A DNA stretch of 64,000 bases from Streptomyces viridochromogenes (GTDB taxonomy: Bacteria > Actinomycetota > Actinomycetes > Streptomycetales > Streptomycetaceae). Location: contig NZ_LGUR01000241.1 of NCBI RefSeq assembly GCF_001270495.1, positions 124,001-188,000 of the forward strand. The letters are read 5' to 3'. Below are positions 54,710 through 63,706 of the stretch, piece after piece. Numbering within the stretch: position 1 is the stretch's first letter; every line of letters begins with the position of its first letter. The notes under the pieces are model-generated. The model made no database searches. It saw nothing but the letters and a program-made list of their open reading frames with translations, and had not been told where the DNA came from. The position numbers were made by a program, and so were the translations under genes.

Positions 54710-54934
54710 TCACTCCTTCCCGTCGGCGTCCCCTTCACCCTCATCGTCCTCATCGTCTGCCTCCCTGACCGACGGATCAGGCATCCGTACGACGACCTTC
54801 CCGGACGCGAGATCTATCGGCCCGCGTACGGGGTCGTTGTCCCCGACGTCCTCGCGGGTCAGTTCCAGACGGTTCTGTTCGTCGCGGGTGTGCTTACGGC
54901 CGGGCGCGAAGAGTTCCTCGAAAGCGTTGAACAC
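54710..54934 (-). CDS. Small acidic DUF6191-like protein, 74 aa
   Basis: The protein starts MFNAFEELFAPGRKHTRDEQ, continues LELTREDVGDNDPVRGPIDL and ASGKVVVRMPDP, and ends in an acidic run (EADDEDDEGEGDADGKE). From memory it belongs to a family of short actinobacterial proteins (DUF6191-like). GGAGGA lies a few bases before the start. Function unknown; the C-terminal acidic tail suggests a soluble protein. It precedes the LAL regulator gene's 3' end and converges on the PQQ protein gene. Confidence 0.7.
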   Translation of the reverse strand: MFNAFEELFAPGRKHTRDEQNRLELTREDVGDNDPVRGPIDLASGKVVVRMPDPSVREADDEDDEGEGDADGKE

Positions 54935-54979
54935 GCAACCTCCTCCGGACCGACGTCCCTTACAGCGTAAACCTCGGGC

Positions 54980-57900
54980 TCACGCCCCCGACCTGAAAGT
55001 TTCGGCCGCGAACAACCTCATCCGATGCGCCACCGCCGCTGCCTCGCCCCGCCCTGAGACGCCGAGCTTCCCCAGGATGTTCGAGACATGGACGCTGGCC
55101 GTCTTCGGGGAGATGAAGAGCTCCTCGGCTATCTGGCGGTTGGTGCGGCCTGCCGAGACCAGGCGGAGGACGTCGCGCTCGCGGGTGGTGAGGCCGAGGG
55201 AGTCGGCCGGGTCGGTCGGAGGCAGGGGCGGGGCTGTCGTGAGGGTCAGACGGGCTCGCTGGGCCAGGCGGGTCGCGGCGTCGACGAGCGGGCGGGCGCC
55301 CAGGTGGGTGGCGGCGGCCCGGGACAGGCGGAGCAGTTCCGTGGCGCGGGCGCGCTCGTCGTCGCCGCCGATCGCAAGCAGCGCCTCGGCCAGGCGGTGG
55401 CGGACCTGAGCGAGGTCGTAGGGCCGCTCCAGGGCTTCGAAGGCGGTAACCACGTCCGACCAGGTGTCGGGCTGCAGGGCACGGTTCTCGGCCCGGTCGA
55501 TTTCGGCTCGGGTCCACTTCTCGTACGCCAGCCACAGCGGCGCGCCGGTGGTGAGCTTCCGAACGGCGTCGAAGAGCCGTTCCAGGAAGGCGGCACGACC
55601 CTGCTGCGCTGCGGGCAGTGCGTGGGCGCGGGCGTCGGACTCGGCGACGGCGGCGGCCAGCAGCAGCGGCCACGCGTAGCGCTGGGTGCCGGGCGGGAAA
55701 CCGACGCTCATGGCCCGGTCGGCCTCCGCGCGGGCGTCGAGGATGCGGCCCTCGGCGGCGGCTATGCCCAGGGCGAGGCGGGTCATCGGCAGGTTGTTCT
55801 GCGGCATGGGGTCGTGGGTGCCGTAGGCGGCGCGGGCGGTGGCCAGGTGGCGGGCGGCTTCGGTGATCTCTCCGCGGGCGAGCGCGAGCTGGGCGAGCTT
55901 GTTGGAGCCGCCGCCGCGCGGTTTCGCCGACTGTCCCATCCGCTGGGCGTGTGCCGCGGCCTCGGCGGCCTCGTCCCATCGGCCCAGGGAGAGCAGTGAC
56001 TGGGCGAGGTTCGTCCAGACCCAGGCTTCGGAGTCGCACAGGCCCCATTCCTGGGTGAGCCGCAGGCCCTCGCGCAGGATGCCGACGGCGTCCTCGGAGC
56101 GGCCGACGCCTTCGAGGGCGCACGGCAGGTTCACATGGCTGCGGCCCACGACCGAGGTCAGGCCGCGGGCCACTACCTCGCTCCTGACCTCGTACATCTG
56201 GGCCAGCCCGGCCTCCATGTGCCCGGCTTCGACCATGAGGCCGCCGAGCGTGAGGCGCGCGTTCAGTTCGATGTCCTCGGCGCCCACCATGCGCGCGTAC
56301 TCGACGGCCCGCTCGGCGGCCGACATGGCGTCGGGGCCGGGGTCGCGGAGCATCGACCAGTTGGCCGCGGTGGCCAGCACCTCGGCGTGCACCTCGGACG
56401 GCGGCAGTCCGCGGACCAGTTCCTGCGCGGTCTCCAACTCCTTCCAGCCGTCGCCGCGGGCCTGCGCCTGGACCAGCCGGGAGCGCTGGACCCAGAACCA
56501 GGCGGCGCGCTGAGGGTCGCCGTCCTCCTCCAGCAGGTGCAGGGCCCGCTTGGTGATCTTCAGGGCGCGTTCGCGCTCCCCGCACAGCCGTCCGGCGACG
56601 GCGGCCTCGGCCATCAGATCGAGGTAGCGCAGGGGTGTGGTGGCGGGGTCGCAGCCGCAGGGAGGATAGACCTCGGTGTAGTCGACGGGGCGCAGAGTGG
56701 CCCGTATGTCCTCGGGGGCGGCGTCCCACAACTCCATCGCGCGTTCCAGCAGCCGTAGTCGCTCCGTGTGGGCGTGCCGGCGGCGGGCGCTGACGGAGGC
56801 GTCCAGGACGGCGGGGAGGGCCTTGGCGGGGTCGTGGGCGTGGTACCAGTAGCTGGCCAGCCGCGTGACCCGTTCGCCGGCCGGGACGAGCGTCGGGTCG
56901 GCCTCCAGGGCTTCGGCGTAGCGGCGGTTGAGGCGGGAGCGCTCGCCGGGCAGCAGGTCGTCGCCGACGGCCTCGCGGACCAGGGAGTGGCGGAAACGGT
57001 AGCCGTCGCCGCCGGGCGCGGCGGTGAGGATGTTGGCGTTGACGGCGGCCCGCAGCGCCTCGATGAGGTCGTCCTCGGCGAGTTGGGCGACGGCCGCGAG
57101 CAGTCGGTACTCGACGGTGGAGCCGCCCTCGGCGACGATCCGGGCGACCCGCTGGGTGGCCTCGGGCAGCCCCTCCACCCGTACGAGGAGCAGGTCGCGC
57201 AGGGTGTCGGTGAGACCGGTGCGGCAGCCCTCGTGGGCGGCGACGGCGAGTTCCTCGACGAAGAAGGCGTTGCCGTCGGAGCGTTCGAAGATCTCGTCGA
57301 CCTGGTCCGGGTCGGGTTCGGTGGCGAGGATGCCGGCGATCTGACGGCCGACCTCGGCGCGGTTGAAGCGGCCGAGTTCGATCCGGCGGACCGTGCGCAG
57401 CCGGTCGAGTTCGGCGAGGAGGGGGCGCAGGGGGTGGCGGCGGTGGATGTCGTCGGAGCGGTAGGTGGCCAGGACGACGAGGCGGCCGGTGCGCAGGGTG
57501 CGGAAGAGGTAGGCAAGGAGGTGACGGGTGGAGGCGTCGGCCCAGTGCAGGTCCTCCAGGGCGACGACGACCGTGCGGCCGGCGGCGACGCGCTCCAGGA
57601 GGCGGGCGGTGAGTTCGAAGAGGCGGGCCATGCCCTCCTCGTCGGAACGGTCCGCCCCGCGGGCCGGCGTCGTCTCGCCCAACTCGGGCAGCAGCCGGGC
57701 CAGTTCCTCCTCCTGGCCCGCTGCGGCGGCGGCCAGCTCTTCGGGCAGCTCGCGGCGCAGGGCGCGCAACGCGGTGGAGAACGGGGCGAACGGCAGCCCG
57801 TCGGCGCCGATCTCGACGCAGCCGCCGAGCACGACGACGGCGCCCTCACGGGCGGCGGCGGTGGCGAACTCCTCGACGAGGCGGGTCTTGCCGACGCCGG

Positions 57901-58033
57901 CCTCACCGCCGATCACCAACGCCTGCGGGTCGCCTGCGGCGGCTCGGGCGAAGGTGTCGTGCAGCGTCTCCAGCTCGGTTGCTCGACCGACGAACACGGG
58001 GCTTACGGACCTGCTCTCCACGGGGGCGAGCAT
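54980..58033 (-). CDS. LuxR family ATP-binding regulator (LAL type), 1017 aa
   Basis: This is a large ATPase-containing activator. The N-terminal AAA domain starts PVFVGRATELETLHDTFARA and has Walker A GGEAGVGKTRLVEEF and Walker B VVVALEDLHWADAST. A middle TPR-like helical region covers ~500 residues (LERAMELWDAAPEDI; ALKITKRALHLLEED). The C-terminal LuxR HTH reads LTTRERDVLRLVSAGRTNRQIAEELFISPKTASVHVSNILGKLG. The start MLAPVESRSV (58033) was chosen: the open frame upstream derives from dispersed repeat copy 3 and carries no domain. LAL proteins control antibiotic or sugar genes; the target here is unknown. Confidence 0.88.
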   Translation of the reverse strand: MLAPVESRSVSPVFVGRATELETLHDTFARAAAGDPQALVIGGEAGVGKTRLVEEFATAAAREGAVVVLGGCVEIGADGLPFAPFSTALRALRRELPEELAAAAAGQEEELARLLPELGETTPARGADRSDEEGMARLFELTARLLERVAAGRTVVVALEDLHWADASTRHLLAYLFRTLRTGRLVVLATYRSDDIHRRHPLRPLLAELDRLRTVRRIELGRFNRAEVGRQIAGILATEPDPDQVDEIFERSDGNAFFVEELAVAAHEGCRTGLTDTLRDLLLVRVEGLPEATQRVARIVAEGGSTVEYRLLAAVAQLAEDDLIEALRAAVNANILTAAPGGDGYRFRHSLVREAVGDDLLPGERSRLNRRYAEALEADPTLVPAGERVTRLASYWYHAHDPAKALPAVLDASVSARRRHAHTERLRLLERAMELWDAAPEDIRATLRPVDYTEVYPPCGCDPATTPLRYLDLMAEAAVAGRLCGERERALKITKRALHLLEEDGDPQRAAWFWVQRSRLVQAQARGDGWKELETAQELVRGLPPSEVHAEVLATAANWSMLRDPGPDAMSAAERAVEYARMVGAEDIELNARLTLGGLMVEAGHMEAGLAQMYEVRSEVVARGLTSVVGRSHVNLPCALEGVGRSEDAVGILREGLRLTQEWGLCDSEAWVWTNLAQSLLSLGRWDEAAEAAAHAQRMGQSAKPRGGGSNKLAQLALARGEITEAARHLATARAAYGTHDPMPQNNLPMTRLALGIAAAEGRILDARAEADRAMSVGFPPGTQRYAWPLLLAAAVAESDARAHALPAAQQGRAAFLERLFDAVRKLTTGAPLWLAYEKWTRAEIDRAENRALQPDTWSDVVTAFEALERPYDLAQVRHRLAEALLAIGGDDERARATELLRLSRAAATHLGARPLVDAATRLAQRARLTLTTAPPLPPTDPADSLGLTTRERDVLRLVSAGRTNRQIAEELFISPKTASVHVSNILGKLGVSGRGEAAAVAHRMRLFAAETFRSGA

Positions 58034-58104
58034 CGCACGCGGCACCGACACTCCGGCACCGGTTTTCGCTGCCTGGCTCCGCTTCGGCGTTGCCGTCGGC
58101 CTGG

Positions 58105-58170
58105 GGCTGCCGCCCCCAGGCCCCCGCTTCGGCCCCGAAAGGGCCTCGTCCTCAAACGCCGGACGGGCTG
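58105..58170 (-). repeat. Dispersed 3'-end element, copy 3 (inverted)
   Basis: This is the reverse complement of copies 1 and 2: minus strand CAGCCCGTCCGGCGTTTGAG, then GACGAGGCCC and GGGGCCGAAGCGGGGGCC. It lies 45 bp past the stop of the 59-aa gene and reads in the same direction. It adds the ARPAFEDEA string to the LAL frame upstream of the true start. Confidence 0.85.
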
Positions 58171-58215
58171 GTTGCTGCCGACCGGCCTCAACCAGCGCCG
58201 CCGTGCCCCCCGCTT

Positions 58216-58395
58216 TCACGCGGCACGCGGATGCCGATGCCGGCGCAGCCAGGACGTATGCACCTCCTTCTCCGCCGCCCCCGCGGCGGAGCGTGCCGCG
58301 CGGCGGCCGCGGAGCACCTCGCGGGCCAGGCGCTCGTGTTCGGCCTGGCGGATCAGTTCGGCGGAGCGGATGTCGTGGAGTTCGTAGCCGTGCAT
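58216..58395 (-). CDS. Small conserved Streptomyces protein, 59 aa
   Basis: The protein starts MHGYELHDIRSAELIRQAEH and continues ERLAREVLRGRRAARSAAG, ending WLRRHRHPRAA. It is a basic, helical protein known to me as a common short Streptomyces ORF of unknown function. The start at 58395 has GAGGG upstream, and the longer open frame (30 residues more) lacks conservation. A copy of the dispersed element follows its stop. Confidence 0.65.
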   Translation of the reverse strand: MHGYELHDIRSAELIRQAEHERLAREVLRGRRAARSAAGAAEKEVHTSWLRRHRHPRAA

Positions 58396-58532
58396 GGCAG
58401 GACCCTCGTTTTCCCTGGTGAGAGGTTGGTTTCGGCGTCGTTCGACCGATGCCTCAAGCTTCGTCCGCCAGGGGGTCCGCCACATCGGGAGAGTTCCGCA
58501 TCTTCGGCGGTGCGGGGGGCCTTAGACGCGCG

Positions 58533-58587
58533 TGAGGGGCCTCAGAGCGCCGTCCGGTGTTACTTACGGCGGCCCTGAGGCCCCTCA
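58533..58587 (-). terminator. Long hairpin after the 192-aa membrane protein gene
   Basis: TGAGGGGCCTCAG / CTGAGGCCCCTCA form a perfect 13-bp outer stem, and CGCCGT / ACGGCG an inner stem. The structure begins 15 bp past the stop of the neighbouring minus-strand gene. Confidence 0.72.
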
Positions 58588-58601
58588 GGTCCTGCGGTGA
58601 T

Positions 58602-59180
58602 TCAGCTCACTGACGGCAGGCCGACCAGTACGTCGGTGTACTTGAGAACGGCCAGGAGCAGGCCGATGACGCCCAGGGAGACGCCGCCCCAGGCGACCGA
58701 CTTGATCCACGCGGCCTGCGGCCGGCCGGGCGCCCCGAAGGCGGGCCGGGCGAGCACGACGACGCCGACGATCAGCGCGGCGAGGGCGAAGGCGCCGGCC
58801 CACAGGGCGGTGGCGTTCCAGGCGTCCCCGTAGCCCTGCTCCAGCAGCTTGGAGACGTTCTGGGACGACGACGTCGAGGACTCCAGCTGGGCGACGAGGG
58901 ACTGCCGCGCGGCGGCGACCGTACCGAGCCAGCCGCCGGACAGGGAGACGAGGCCGAGTGCCGCGGAGACGACCGCGCCCGCGCCCTGGCCGACGCCGGA
59001 GGGCGCCGCTTCCGTCGCCTCGGCGGCCACCTCCTCCTCGATCTCGTCGGTCTCCGTCGCCTCGTCGGCGTCGGTGGAGTCAATGGTGTCGGTCGCCTTG
59101 ACGACGTCCACCTTCTCCTCGTCGGTCTTCGTCTCGGTGCCGGATCCGGCGCCGGTCTCGTCCACTGTCTTCGTTCCCAT
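58602..59180 (-). CDS. Membrane protein with acidic N-terminus, 192 aa
   Basis: The first ~65 residues are highly acidic (KTDEEKVDVVKATDTIDSTD, TETDEIEEEVAAEATEAAP) and probably cytoplasmic. Three hydrophobic segments follow: GAVVSAALGLVSLSGGWLGTV, LWAGAFALAALIVGVVVLA and VAWGGVSLGVIGLLLAVLKY. No named family is recognised. The start MGTKTVDETGAG was preferred over one three codons earlier. A duplicated 14-bp sequence lies in its 5' region. Confidence 0.68.
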   Translation of the reverse strand: MGTKTVDETGAGSGTETKTDEEKVDVVKATDTIDSTDADEATETDEIEEEVAAEATEAAPSGVGQGAGAVVSAALGLVSLSGGWLGTVAAARQSLVAQLESSTSSSQNVSKLLEQGYGDAWNATALWAGAFALAALIVGVVVLARPAFGAPGRPQAAWIKSVAWGGVSLGVIGLLLAVLKYTDVLVGLPSVS

Positions 59181-59211
59181 GCCTCGCACCGTACGGACGC
59201 TGTCTGAGAAG

Positions 59212-59244
59212 TCTCTTAATGATCGAGAGCTCTCTTAATGATCG
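59212..59244. repeat. Duplicated 14-bp sequence spanning an acetyltransferase stop codon
   Basis: TCTCTTAATGATCG occurs at 59212-59225 and 59231-59244, separated by AGAGC. The second copy contains the stop and last codons of the acetyltransferase gene, so a short tandem duplication has copied the gene's end into the intergenic gap. Confidence 0.75.
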
Positions 59245-59810
59245 TTGTGAGCGGCACGCGCGCGTGCCTCACGCCACTCGGGGGCCAGGATCGACCACAC
59301 CTCGAGGTCGTGCCGCACCCCACGATAGGGGTAGCTCTCCCGCCGTACGCCCTCGCGGGTCATCCCCAGCCGTCGTGCCACGTTCAGGCTCGGCGTGTTC
59401 CCGGCGGAGGCGATCCACTCGACGCGGTGCATGCCGCGCTGCTCGATCGCGAAGTCGATGAGCACGCGCATCGCGCGCGTGACGAGCCCGCGCCCGGTGC
59501 CGGCGGGTTCCAGCCAGCAGCCGACCTCGCAGTTGGCGTTCTCGGCGTCGAAGTTCAGGAAGAGCACGCCGCCCACGAGTTTGCCGTCCAGCCAGATGCC
59601 GTGCAGGGCCCCGGTGTCGGCGGCGCGCATGTCGGCGTACCGCTGGAGCACCTCGCGCGCGGAGTCCCCGTCCGTGGCCTTGGAGCCGAAGGGGACGTAC
59701 TGGTTGATGAAGTCCCGTCCCCGCTCCAGGTGGGCCAGGAACTCCTCGGCGTGCCAGGGCTCCAGGGGGCGCAGTTCGGCTCCGTCGTCACCCAGCGATA
59801 TCGCGTACAT
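59235..59810 (-). CDS. RimJ/RimL-type GNAT acetyltransferase, 191 aa
   Basis: This is an N-acetyltransferase of the RimJ/RimL group: ELRPLEPWHAEEFLAHLER at the start, VGCWLEPAGTGRGLVTRAMRVLIDFAIEQRGMHRVEW (the acetyl-CoA region) and SLNVARRLGMTREGVRR near the C-terminus. Typical substrates are protein N-termini or small amines. The start MYAISLGDDGAEL (59810) overlaps the MMPL gene by 23 bp, which implies translational coupling. The last codons lie in the tandem duplication. It may modify a substrate related to the exporter, but this is inference. Confidence 0.83.
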   Translation of the reverse strand: MYAISLGDDGAELRPLEPWHAEEFLAHLERGRDFINQYVPFGSKATDGDSAREVLQRYADMRAADTGALHGIWLDGKLVGGVLFLNFDAENANCEVGCWLEPAGTGRGLVTRAMRVLIDFAIEQRGMHRVEWIASAGNTPSLNVARRLGMTREGVRRESYPYRGVRHDLEVWSILAPEWREARARAAHNDH

Positions 59811-62034
59811 CCCGCTGTCGCTCCTCCTCCGCCAGCACGTCCGCCACCTCGGCGTCCGTCGCGGCGGCCAGCCTCTCATGGGCGGCACGGGACTCGGGCG
59901 GCTCGATGCTGATGCGGGGCATGCGCTGGTCGAGCCAGCGGGGCAGCCACCAGTTGGCGCCGCCGAGCATGTGCATCAGGGCGGGGACGAGGAGGGTGCG
60001 GAGCACGAAGGCGTCCAGGGCGACGGCGGCGGCCAGCGCGATGCCGAACATGGCGATCACCCGGTCGCCGCTGAGGACGAAGGCGAGGAAGACCGAGATC
60101 ATGATGACCGCGGCGGAGTTGATCACCCGGCCGGTCTCCGCGAGGCCGATCCGGACGGCCCGCCGGTTGTCGCCGGTCTCCAGCCACTCCTCGTACATCC
60201 GGCTGACCAGGAACACCTGGTAGTCCATGGAGAGGCCGAACAGCACCGAGACCATGATGACCGGGAGGAAGGGCTCGATCGGGCCCGCGCGGCCCAGCCC
60301 CAGCAGCTCGCTCCCCCAGCCCCACTGGAAGATCGCGACGACGACGCCGAAGGCGGCGGCGACGGCTGCCACGTTCATCGCGGCGGCCTTCAGGGGGATG
60401 CCGACGGACCGGAAGGCCAGCAGGAGCAGCAGACAGCCCAGGCCGATGACGACGCCGACGAACAGCGGCAGCTTGCCGACGATCACGTCGGCGAAGTCGT
60501 CGTATCCGGCTGTCATGCCGCCGACCCGCACATCGAGCGAGGTGCCGGTCTCGGCGCGCGGCAGGACCTCGGAACGCAGCCGGTCGACGAGGTCGCTGGT
60601 CTGCTGGGACTGCGGGGAGGACGCCGGTACGACGGTGAGATACGCGGTGTCGCCGCCGGCGTTGTACGTCACCGGCGTGACCGACGCGACGCCCTCGGTG
60701 GTGCGCAGGGTGGCGTCGAGGTTGTCGAGGGCGAGCTTGTCGTCGCCGCCGTCGACCTCGGTGACCAGGGTGAGGGGGCCGTTCACGCCGGGGCCGAAGC
60801 CGTCTGCGAGGAGGTCGTAGGCCTGGCGGGTGGTGGCGGACTCCGGGTTGTTGCCCTGGTCGGAGGTGCCCAGGCGCAGGCCGAGGGTGGGCAGGGCCAG
60901 GACGGTGATGACGGCCAGGGCGATCGCGCCGAGCGTCTTGGGGTGGCGCTCGACGAACGCCGACCAGCGGGCGGCGAACCCGGTCGGCAGCTCGGGCTCG
61001 GGGCCGTGCTCCATCAGCCGGCGCCGCTCGCGACGGCTCAGCGCGCGCATGCCGATGAAGGACAACAGGGCGGGCAGCAGGGTCACGGAGGCGGCAACCG
61101 TCAGGACCACGGTCAGGGACGCGGCTATCGCGACGCCGTTGAGGAAGCTCAGCCGGAGGATGAGCATCCCGAGCAGGGCGATGCACACGGTGGCACCCGC
61201 GAACACGACCGCGCGTCCGGTGGTCGCCACGGCGTTGGCGATCGACTCGTCGACGGTCAGCCCGCGTTTCAGCCCGCGCCGATGCCGGGTGACGATGAAC
61301 AGCGCGTAGTCGATGCCGACGCCGAGCCCGACGAGCATGCCGAGCATGGGCGCGAAGTCGGCCACGGTCATGGCGTGCCCGAGCAGCGCGATCCCGGCGT
61401 ACGCGGTGCCGACGCCGACCAGCGCGGTCGCGATCGGCAGCAGGGAGGCGGCGAGCGACCCGAAGGCGAGGAAGAGGACGACCGCCGCCACGGCCACGCC
61501 GACGACCTCGGCGATGTGCCCGCTCGGCGACTCGGTGAGCCCGACGGCGCTGCCGCCCAACTCCACCTGGAGCCCGTCGGTCTCGGCGCCCTTGGCCGCG
61601 CTCACGACGGCCTGCGCCTCACCCTGGTCGAGGCTCTCGGCGCCGGCGTCGAAGGTGACGGTGGCGTACGCCGTGTGCCCGTCCTCGCTGATCTGGGCTG
61701 CGCCCTGCTTGTCGTACGGGCTGCCCACGGCCGCGACGCCGGGCAGTTCCGCGATCTCGCCCAGGGTGCGCGTCATGGTCTGTTCGACGTCGGCGGCGCG
61801 GACGGTGCCGGAGGCGGTGTGCCAGACGACGGTGCCGCTGTCGCCGCCGAGCCCCGGGAAGCCGTCCTCCAACAGCTCGGTGGCGCGTCCCGATTCGGTG
61901 CCGGGCACCTGGTAGTCGTTCGAGTAGGCGGAGCCGGTCACGACGGCGGCCGCGGTCACCCCGCCGAAGGCAAGCAGCCAGAGCAGTACGGCGACGAGGC
62001 GGCGCTGGACACACCAGCGTGCAAGGGCTGCCAC
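59788..62034 (-). CDS. MMPL/RND family transporter, 748 aa
   Basis: This is a proton-driven RND-type exporter. Two repeats are visible, each with a large extracellular loop and about six TM segments. Repeat 1 has FAPMLGMLVGLGVGIDYALFIVTRHRRGL (the family's GVGIDYALF motif) and repeat 2 has PVIMVSVLFGLSMDYQVFLVSRM, giving the two Asp residues that carry protons. It is of the ActII-3/MmpL type, often for antibiotics or lipids. It overlaps the downstream acetyltransferase. No regulator is adjacent. Confidence 0.9.
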   Translation of the reverse strand: MAALARWCVQRRLVAVLLWLLAFGGVTAAAVVTGSAYSNDYQVPGTESGRATELLEDGFPGLGGDSGTVVWHTASGTVRAADVEQTMTRTLGEIAELPGVAAVGSPYDKQGAAQISEDGHTAYATVTFDAGAESLDQGEAQAVVSAAKGAETDGLQVELGGSAVGLTESPSGHIAEVVGVAVAAVVLFLAFGSLAASLLPIATALVGVGTAYAGIALLGHAMTVADFAPMLGMLVGLGVGIDYALFIVTRHRRGLKRGLTVDESIANAVATTGRAVVFAGATVCIALLGMLILRLSFLNGVAIAASLTVVLTVAASVTLLPALLSFIGMRALSRRERRRLMEHGPEPELPTGFAARWSAFVERHPKTLGAIALAVITVLALPTLGLRLGTSDQGNNPESATTRQAYDLLADGFGPGVNGPLTLVTEVDGGDDKLALDNLDATLRTTEGVASVTPVTYNAGGDTAYLTVVPASSPQSQQTSDLVDRLRSEVLPRAETGTSLDVRVGGMTAGYDDFADVIVGKLPLFVGVVIGLGCLLLLLAFRSVGIPLKAAAMNVAAVAAAFGVVVAIFQWGWGSELLGLGRAGPIEPFLPVIMVSVLFGLSMDYQVFLVSRMYEEWLETGDNRRAVRIGLAETGRVINSAAVIMISVFLAFVLSGDRVIAMFGIALAAAVALDAFVLRTLLVPALMHMLGGANWWLPRWLDQRMPRISIEPPESRAAHERLAAATDAEVADVLAEEERQRDVRDIAG

Positions 62035-62273
62035 GAACGTGCTCCCAGGGGCAATTTATGGATCTTTGACCGGGAAACGTCCGTCCATGAAAGTGAACAG
62101 CCCGCAAAGAACGCATGAGCGATGTGAAGCAAACTCTCGCAGGCGGCGGTGATCGTTTGCCCCGTTCGTGGGTTTATTCACACGAGTGGGAGGCAGATCA
62201 CAGGACAGTAACGGCCACTCTGTCGTCGCAGGTGGCGTCTGTCACACAGTGGCCCGCACGCACCGGGAACTTC

Positions 62274-62651
62274 TCAGTCGAACTGGTCCCCCAGTGCCAT
62301 CACCATCACCCCGGTGACGAGCAGCCACAGCGCCCGCCGGGTGCGGCCGCGCGAGCCGAGGAACGCGGCGAACGCGCAGACGGCGGCGCCGAGGGCGTAG
62401 GCGGCCGGGACGAGGGCCGGAGCGGAGCCGGTGGTGCGGAGCATCGAGGCGGCCAGCCCGGCCAGGGCGAGGAGCGCCCCGGTCCCGGCCGCCGTCCAGC
62501 GGGCCCGCCGCGCCACCTGCGCCGGGTCGTCGAAGTCCTCGTCGTGCTCGTCGTCCTCGTCGGCCACCGGGTTCTCGGCGTGGTCGTCCTCAGGCGTCTC
62601 GGACTGCTCCTCCCGCGTCTCGGATATCTCGGAATCACCACGTCCACTCAT
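62274..62651 (-). CDS. Small membrane protein with acidic N-terminus, 125 aa
   Basis: The N-terminal ~50 residues are acidic and disordered (GDSEISETREEQSETPEDDH). Three hydrophobic segments follow: WTAAGTGALLALAGLAAS, APALVPAAYALGAAVCAFAAFLG and ALWLLVTGVMVMALGDQFD. No named family is recognised. The start at MSGRGDSEIS (62651) is favoured because the longer frame crosses the methyltransferase promoter. It is divergent to the methyltransferase gene. Confidence 0.66.
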   Translation of the reverse strand: MSGRGDSEISETREEQSETPEDDHAENPVADEDDEHDEDFDDPAQVARRARWTAAGTGALLALAGLAASMLRTTGSAPALVPAAYALGAAVCAFAAFLGSRGRTRRALWLLVTGVMVMALGDQFD

Positions 62652-62839
62652 GGCGGGCGAGCGTAGCGCGTCGCGCCGGGAAACCGGATGCCGGTCCGCA
62701 GGGCGGGCTGCTAGCTTCGGACGGTCCGCCGTAACCGCGGCACACCGCCGCCGACCTGGGCAGGTGCATTGTTTGAGCGTCCGGCCGAGCTCCTCCGTAT
62801 CCCTCTCCGCCTTCCTGGACTCAAGGAGCCCGTTCACCG

Positions 62840-63643
62840 ATGCCAGACATCACCCCGAGGACCTCGAGTGAGGACCTCACCAAGCGGCTGACGCACGCCC
62901 GCTACCCGCGCAGCAACAGCTACGACGTCCGCTGGGTCATCGAGAACCAGATGGGCCCGAACGCACTGTGGCTGCTGGAGTGGCTGGCCCCCGCCCTCGG
63001 CCTGGACGCCCTGCGCCCCTGCGCGCGCGTCCTCGACCTGGGCTGCGGCCGGGCGATGACCTCCGTCTTCCTGGCCAGGGAGTACCACGCCCAGGTCACC
63101 GCCGCCGACCTGTGGATCAAGCCCGACGAGAACGCCCAGCGCATCGCCGAGGCCGGTTTCGCCGACCGCGTGCTGCCCGTGCACGCCGAGGCGCACGACC
63201 TGCCCTTCGCCAAGGGCTGCTTCGACGCCATCGTGAGCATCGACGCGTACCAGTACTTCGGCACGAACGATCTCTATCTGCCCACGCTCACCCGCCTGTT
63301 GAGGCCGGGCGGGCGGATCGGCATCGTCGTACCGGCGCTGCGGGAGGAACCGGACGGCATCGAGCCGCCGGAGCATCTCAAGCCGTGGTGGGAGCCCGAC
63401 TTCTGGTGCTTCCACACCGCCGACTGGTGGCGACGGCACTGGACACGCAGCGGCGCCGTCGAGGTCGAAGCGGCCGACTGGCTGGACGACGGCTGGCGGG
63501 ACTGGCTGCTGTGGTGCGACGTGATCGCCGAGGAGAGCCCCGAGGAGTTCCATCGCACGATGGCCCGCCGGGTCGGCGAGATGGTGCGGCTGGACGAAGG
63601 CCGCGCGCTGGGCTTCGTACGGCTCGTAGGACGCCGTATCTGA
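62840..63643 (+). CDS. SAM-dependent methyltransferase, 267 aa
   Basis: This is a class I methyltransferase. Motif I is RVLDLGCGRAMTSVFLA, motif II is AADLWIKPDE, and FDAIVSIDAYQYFG precedes the strand RPGGRIGIVVPAL. The protein is close to the cyclopropane/ubiquinone-type fold, and the C-terminal part (KPWWEPDFWCFHTADWWRRHW) is aromatic-rich. AAGGAG lies 11 bp before the ATG. The substrate is not predictable. It converges on gatB with a strong shared terminator. Confidence 0.85.
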   Translation: MPDITPRTSSEDLTKRLTHARYPRSNSYDVRWVIENQMGPNALWLLEWLAPALGLDALRPCARVLDLGCGRAMTSVFLAREYHAQVTAADLWIKPDENAQRIAEAGFADRVLPVHAEAHDLPFAKGCFDAIVSIDAYQYFGTNDLYLPTLTRLLRPGGRIGIVVPALREEPDGIEPPEHLKPWWEPDFWCFHTADWWRRHWTRSGAVEVEAADWLDDGWRDWLLWCDVIAEESPEEFHRTMARRVGEMVRLDEGRALGFVRLVGRRI

Positions 63644-63650
63644 GAACGCG

Positions 63651-63688
63651 CCGAGGGGGATGCGTCACTGTCGACGCATCCCCCTCGG
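63651..63688. terminator. Terminator between convergent methyltransferase and gatB
   Basis: A perfect 16-bp stem (CCGAGGGGGATGCGTC / GACGCATCCCCCTCGG) with loop ACTGTC lies 8 bp past the methyltransferase stop and 19 bp past the gatB stop. It is symmetric and can end both transcripts. Confidence 0.88.
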
Positions 63689-63706
63689 GGTTCACCACGG
63701 CGGGTC

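Noticed and set aside
58034..58219. N-terminal 62-residue extension of the LAL regulator
   Set aside because: The added residues are encoded largely by dispersed repeat copy 3 and contain no domain; the VFVGRATELE start of the AAA domain follows the internal ATG at 58033.
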